The position numbers and the translations under genes were made by a program. Below are positions 42,105-44,723 of a stretch of DNA of 44,723 nucleotides, one piece after another (position 1 is the first letter of the stretch; every line of letters starts with the position of its first letter). Location: the NCBI RefSeq assembly GCF_010550605.1, contig NZ_JAAGNI010000040.1:1-44723 (forward strand). Direction: 5' to 3'. The notes under the pieces are model-generated. The model worked only from the letters and a program-made list of their open reading frames with translations. It was not told where the DNA came from and did not search any database. This DNA is from Streptomyces sp. SID9727 (GTDB lineage Bacteria > Actinomycetota > Actinomycetes > Streptomycetales > Streptomycetaceae).

Positions 42105-43055
42105 ATGGACCGCAGAAGTTTCAGCCGGCGGATGCTGATGGGCGGCGGAGTCGCGGCGGCCGCGGGGGTGACATCGTTGTCCCTTCCGGCGCCCACCGCT
42201 GCCGCCCTGCCCCACCGGCTCCGCCGGGCGCCCGCCGGGGGAGTGGTCCGGCACATCCGCATGTACGCGGAGAAGCTGCCGGACGGCCGGATGGGCTACG
42301 GGCTGGAGAAGGGCAGGGCCACCGTGCCCGGACCGCTCATCGAGCTCAACGAGGGCGACACCCTGCACATCGAGTTCGTCAACACCCTCGACGTGCCGGC
42401 CGGGCTCCACGCGCACGGCGTCGACTACGACATCGCCAGCGACGGCACCCGGATGAACCACAGCACCGTCGGACCCGGCGCCACCCGCACGTACACCTGG
42501 CGCACCCACACCCCCGGCCTGCGCCGCGACGGCACCTGGCAGCCCGGCAGCGCGGGCTACTGGCACTACCACGACCACGCCGTCGGCTCCGACCACGGCA
42601 CCGGCGGCATCCGCGAAGGGCTCTACGGACCGCTGGTCGTCCGGCGCCGGGGCGACGTCCTGCCGGACAGGACGATCACGATCGTCTTCAACGGCATGTC
42701 GATCAACAACACCCCGGCCGGTGAGAGCCCGGACTTCACGGCGACACTAGGGGACCGGCTCGAAGTCGTCATGATCACGCACGGCGACTTCTACCACACC
42801 TTCCACATGCACGGTCACCGCTGGGCGGACAACCGTACGGGCATGCTCACCGGGCCCGACGACCCGAGCCGGGTGGTCGACACGAAGATCGTCGGCCCGG
42901 CGGACTCCTTCGGCTTCCAGGTGGTCGCGGGCGAACACGTGGGTGCCGGCGCCTGGATGTACCACTGCCACGTGCAGAGCCACGCCGACCGGGGGATGGG
43001 CGGCATGCTCCTCGTCGCCGACCGGGACGGGACCATTCCCGGACACGACGGGTAG
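42105..43055 (+). CDS. Two-domain multicopper oxidase (small laccase)
   Basis: Exported copper oxidase of 316 residues with a twin-arginine-type signal peptide ([13 protein letters not shown], cleavage near residue 35). All four copper motifs are present: HAHG (H102, H104), HYHDH (H154, H156, H158), HTFHMHGH (H231, H234, H236, H238) and [12 protein letters not shown] (H287, C288, H289, H293, M298). The short two-domain form matches trimeric SLAC-type laccases of Streptomyces, which oxidise phenols with oxygen and affect morphogenesis. ATG after GGGGAG. The stop is four bases from the convergent helicase gene. Confidence 0.95.
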   Translation: MDRRSFSRRMLMGGGVAAAAGVTSLSLPAPTAAALPHRLRRAPAGGVVRHIRMYAEKLPDGRMGYGLEKGRATVPGPLIELNEGDTLHIEFVNTLDVPAGLHAHGVDYDIASDGTRMNHSTVGPGATRTYTWRTHTPGLRRDGTWQPGSAGYWHYHDHAVGSDHGTGGIREGLYGPLVVRRRGDVLPDRTITIVFNGMSINNTPAGESPDFTATLGDRLEVVMITHGDFYHTFHMHGHRWADNRTGMLTGPDDPSRVVDTKIVGPADSFGFQVVAGEHVGAGAWMYHCHVQSHADRGMGGMLLVADRDGTIPGHDG

Positions 43056-43059
43056 CCCT

Positions 43060-44723
43060 TCAGCCGCCCGTCGGCGCGCCGAGGCGCCGCTGCTCCTCCT
43101 CGACGATCCTGCGGGCCAGCTCGCCCTCCGAAACGTCCACCGCGTCCGGCGTCGTCTCGGCGACATCGCTGCGCCGCGCGTACGCGTCGAACAGGCGCTC
43201 CTTGCGGGCCACGATGTCCAGCATCCGCTGGTCGATGCTGTCCGCGGCGAGCAGCCGGTGCACCCGCACCGTCCGTATCTGGCCCATCCGGTGCACCCGC
43301 GCCACGGCCTGGTGCTCCGTCGTCGGCTTGATCTGCGGTTCGCAGAGGATGACGACGGACGCGGCCTGCATGTTCAGCCCGACGCCGCCCGCCTGGATCT
43401 GGCTCAGCAGCACCGCGTGACCGTCCGCCGCCGCGAACGCGTCGACCAGCTCCTGGCGCCGGGCCGCCGCCACGCTCCCCGACAGCGGGCCGTACACCCC
43501 GTCACCGAGCGCCCCGCGCACCGTGTCCAGGACCTCGCGGAAGTACGAGAACACCACGACCTTCAGCCCGTTGCCCGCCGCCTCCGCGACGAGTTCGCGC
43601 AGCCGGTTCAGCTTGGCGGAGGTCTCGGGCCGGGCGTACGCCGCCCGGCGCATCCGCATGAAGTGCCCGGCGGCCACCGCCTCCCGGTACGCCAGCAGGT
43701 CGCCCTCGCCGAACTCCTCCCACTCGTCCACCTGGACCACGGCGGGCAGTTCGGCGAGGACGTCCCGCTGGTTGCGCCGCAGATACGCGGGGGCCACGGC
43801 GCGGCGGAACGCCCGCGAGCCCGCCGCGCCGTGGCCGGCGCCGACCGCGGGGACCAGCTCGGGCCGGAGCTGGCGGACGAGGCTGCGGAACTCCTCCACC
43901 CGGTTCTCCATCGGGGTGCCGGTCAGGAACAGCACCCGGTCCGTGCGGCCCGACCACCCGGAGACCGCGCGCGAACGGCGGGTCTCCGGGTTTTTCACGT
44001 AGTGCGCCTCGTCCACCACGAGCATCCCGGGCCGCACCCCGCTCTCCGCCGCGTCCGGCAGGGCGTGCAGCGCGTCGAAGGTGGTCAGCGCGACCCCGCC
44101 GGACTCCCGCCACTCCGCGAACGCCTCGCGCCGCTCGGGCCCGTGCACCGGTACCGCGCGCAGGGTGGACCTGGCCCGGACCTCCCGCGTCCAGTTGATG
44201 AGGACGCTCGCCGGGCACACCACCAGGAAGTGCGTCTCCCCGTGCGCCGCGAGGTGTGCCAGGGCCGCGATGGCCTGGACGGTCTTGCCGAGCCCCATCT
44301 CGTCGCCGAGGATCACCCGCTTCTGGACGAGTGCGAACCGGGCACCGAACGACTGGTAGCCGCGCAGGGAGACCCGCAGCCGGGCGTCGTCCAGCCGCAG
44401 TCCGCGCACCCGGCCGGCCATCCCCGACGGCAGGAACCCCTCGGCCGCGTCCCGGTCGGGCCCCGAGCCGGAGAGCTCCGCGAGCAGGCTGTAGTACTCG
44501 GCGGACCGCAGCTCGAAGTCGACCCAGGCGGCGGCCGGGGACCCCGGCTCCCGCAGCAGATCGGCCGACACCTGGGCGAACAGCGGCGGCAACCCCCGCT
44601 CCGCCGCGTCGGCGACGGCCGCCCGGACCCCGGTCACGGCCTCCCGCACCCCCGCCCGCGACCGCCGTCCGGCGAACAGCAGCCGCAGCCGCCCCCGTGC
44701 CGGACCGGCCGCCGCCAGCAGCG
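43060..44723 (-). CDS. SNF2-family helicase-like ATPase, partial
   Basis: The C-terminal part of a SNF2/RapA-type DNA translocase; the frame stays open to the right edge, so the true start is outside. Walker A is GDEMGLGKTVQAIA, motif II VVDEAHYVKNP, and TGTPMENRVEE motif III. The helicase C half has VVFSYFREVLDT, LSQIQAGGVGLNMQAA and VARVHRMGQIRTV. Internal GTG/ATG codons (for example 44649) would cut the N-terminal region and are unlikely starts. Its role in DNA repair or chromatin remodelling is not fixed; it is convergent with the laccase. Confidence 0.92.
   Translation of the reverse strand, partial: LLAAAGPARGRLRLLFAGRRSRAGVREAVTGVRAAVADAAERGLPPLFAQVSADLLREPGSPAAAWVDFELRSAEYYSLLAELSGSGPDRDAAEGFLPSGMAGRVRGLRLDDARLRVSLRGYQSFGARFALVQKRVILGDEMGLGKTVQAIAALAHLAAHGETHFLVVCPASVLINWTREVRARSTLRAVPVHGPERREAFAEWRESGGVALTTFDALHALPDAAESGVRPGMLVVDEAHYVKNPETRRSRAVSGWSGRTDRVLFLTGTPMENRVEEFRSLVRQLRPELVPAVGAGHGAAGSRAFRRAVAPAYLRRNQRDVLAELPAVVQVDEWEEFGEGDLLAYREAVAAGHFMRMRRAAYARPETSAKLNRLRELVAEAAGNGLKVVVFSYFREVLDTVRGALGDGVYGPLSGSVAAARRQELVDAFAAADGHAVLLSQIQAGGVGLNMQAASVVILCEPQIKPTTEHQAVARVHRMGQIRTVRVHRLLAADSIDQRMLDIVARKERLFDAYARRSDVAETTPDAVDVSEGELARRIVEEEQRRLGAPTGG

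Overview
The window looks like a chromosomal stretch of a Streptomyces or close relative. Base composition is very GC-rich with strong third-position G/C bias. GTG starts and 4-nt stop/start overlaps are common. Streptomyces hallmarks are a conservon with a CYP157-type P450, an XRE/DUF397/ATPase set, a two-domain laccase, a PucR-type regulator and very rare TTA codons. I see no transposase, integrase, tRNA, rRNA or CRISPR array.

Layout. 1-704: tail of an unknown gene and an overlapping MarR regulator. 1024-5637: a conservon operon (cvnA-B-C-D plus a P450 that lacks the K-helix ExxR motif). 5774-7126: a GH4 glycosidase, tail to tail with a 1125-residue DUF4132 protein (7121-10498, minus). 10624-12821: a small signalling island made of an anti-sigma-like ATPase and a partner protein, divergent from an XRE regulator and its DUF397 partner. 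12866-13321: YchJ-like protein. 13332-18060, all minus: SCP2 protein, acyl-CoA dehydrogenase, ATP-grasp protein and an MFS exporter with an extra C-terminal domain. 18154-19849: a small unknown protein and a PucR regulator. 20616-24628: four secreted proteins, two of them tandem duplicates. 25446-38710: a complete mce lipid-import operon (ATPase, two YrbE permeases, MceA-F, four Mce-associated proteins in two duplicated pairs, lytic transglycosylase). 38716-41958: ATP-dependent DNA ligase LigC divergent from a LigD-type polymerase, followed by a membrane protein. 42105-43055: two-domain laccase. 43060-44723: SNF2 helicase running off the edge.

How parts may work together. The most interesting signal is a 14-bp palindrome of the form TTAC-N6-GTAA (or close variants). 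It sits in or next to four promoters: two copies before the SCP2/acyl-CoA dehydrogenase genes, and one each before the first secreted protein, the divergent secreted protein and the mce operon. In the last three it overlaps the -10 box in the same way. This suggests one unidentified repressor, perhaps TetR-type, controlling a lipid or sterol programme: secreted factors, Mce import and acyl-CoA oxidation. The sites are visible in the sequence; the regulator and the substrate are inference.

Three genes carry a TTA leucine codon (cvnC, the PucR regulator and the lytic transglycosylase). In Streptomyces this codon is read by the bldA tRNA, so these genes may be tied to development.
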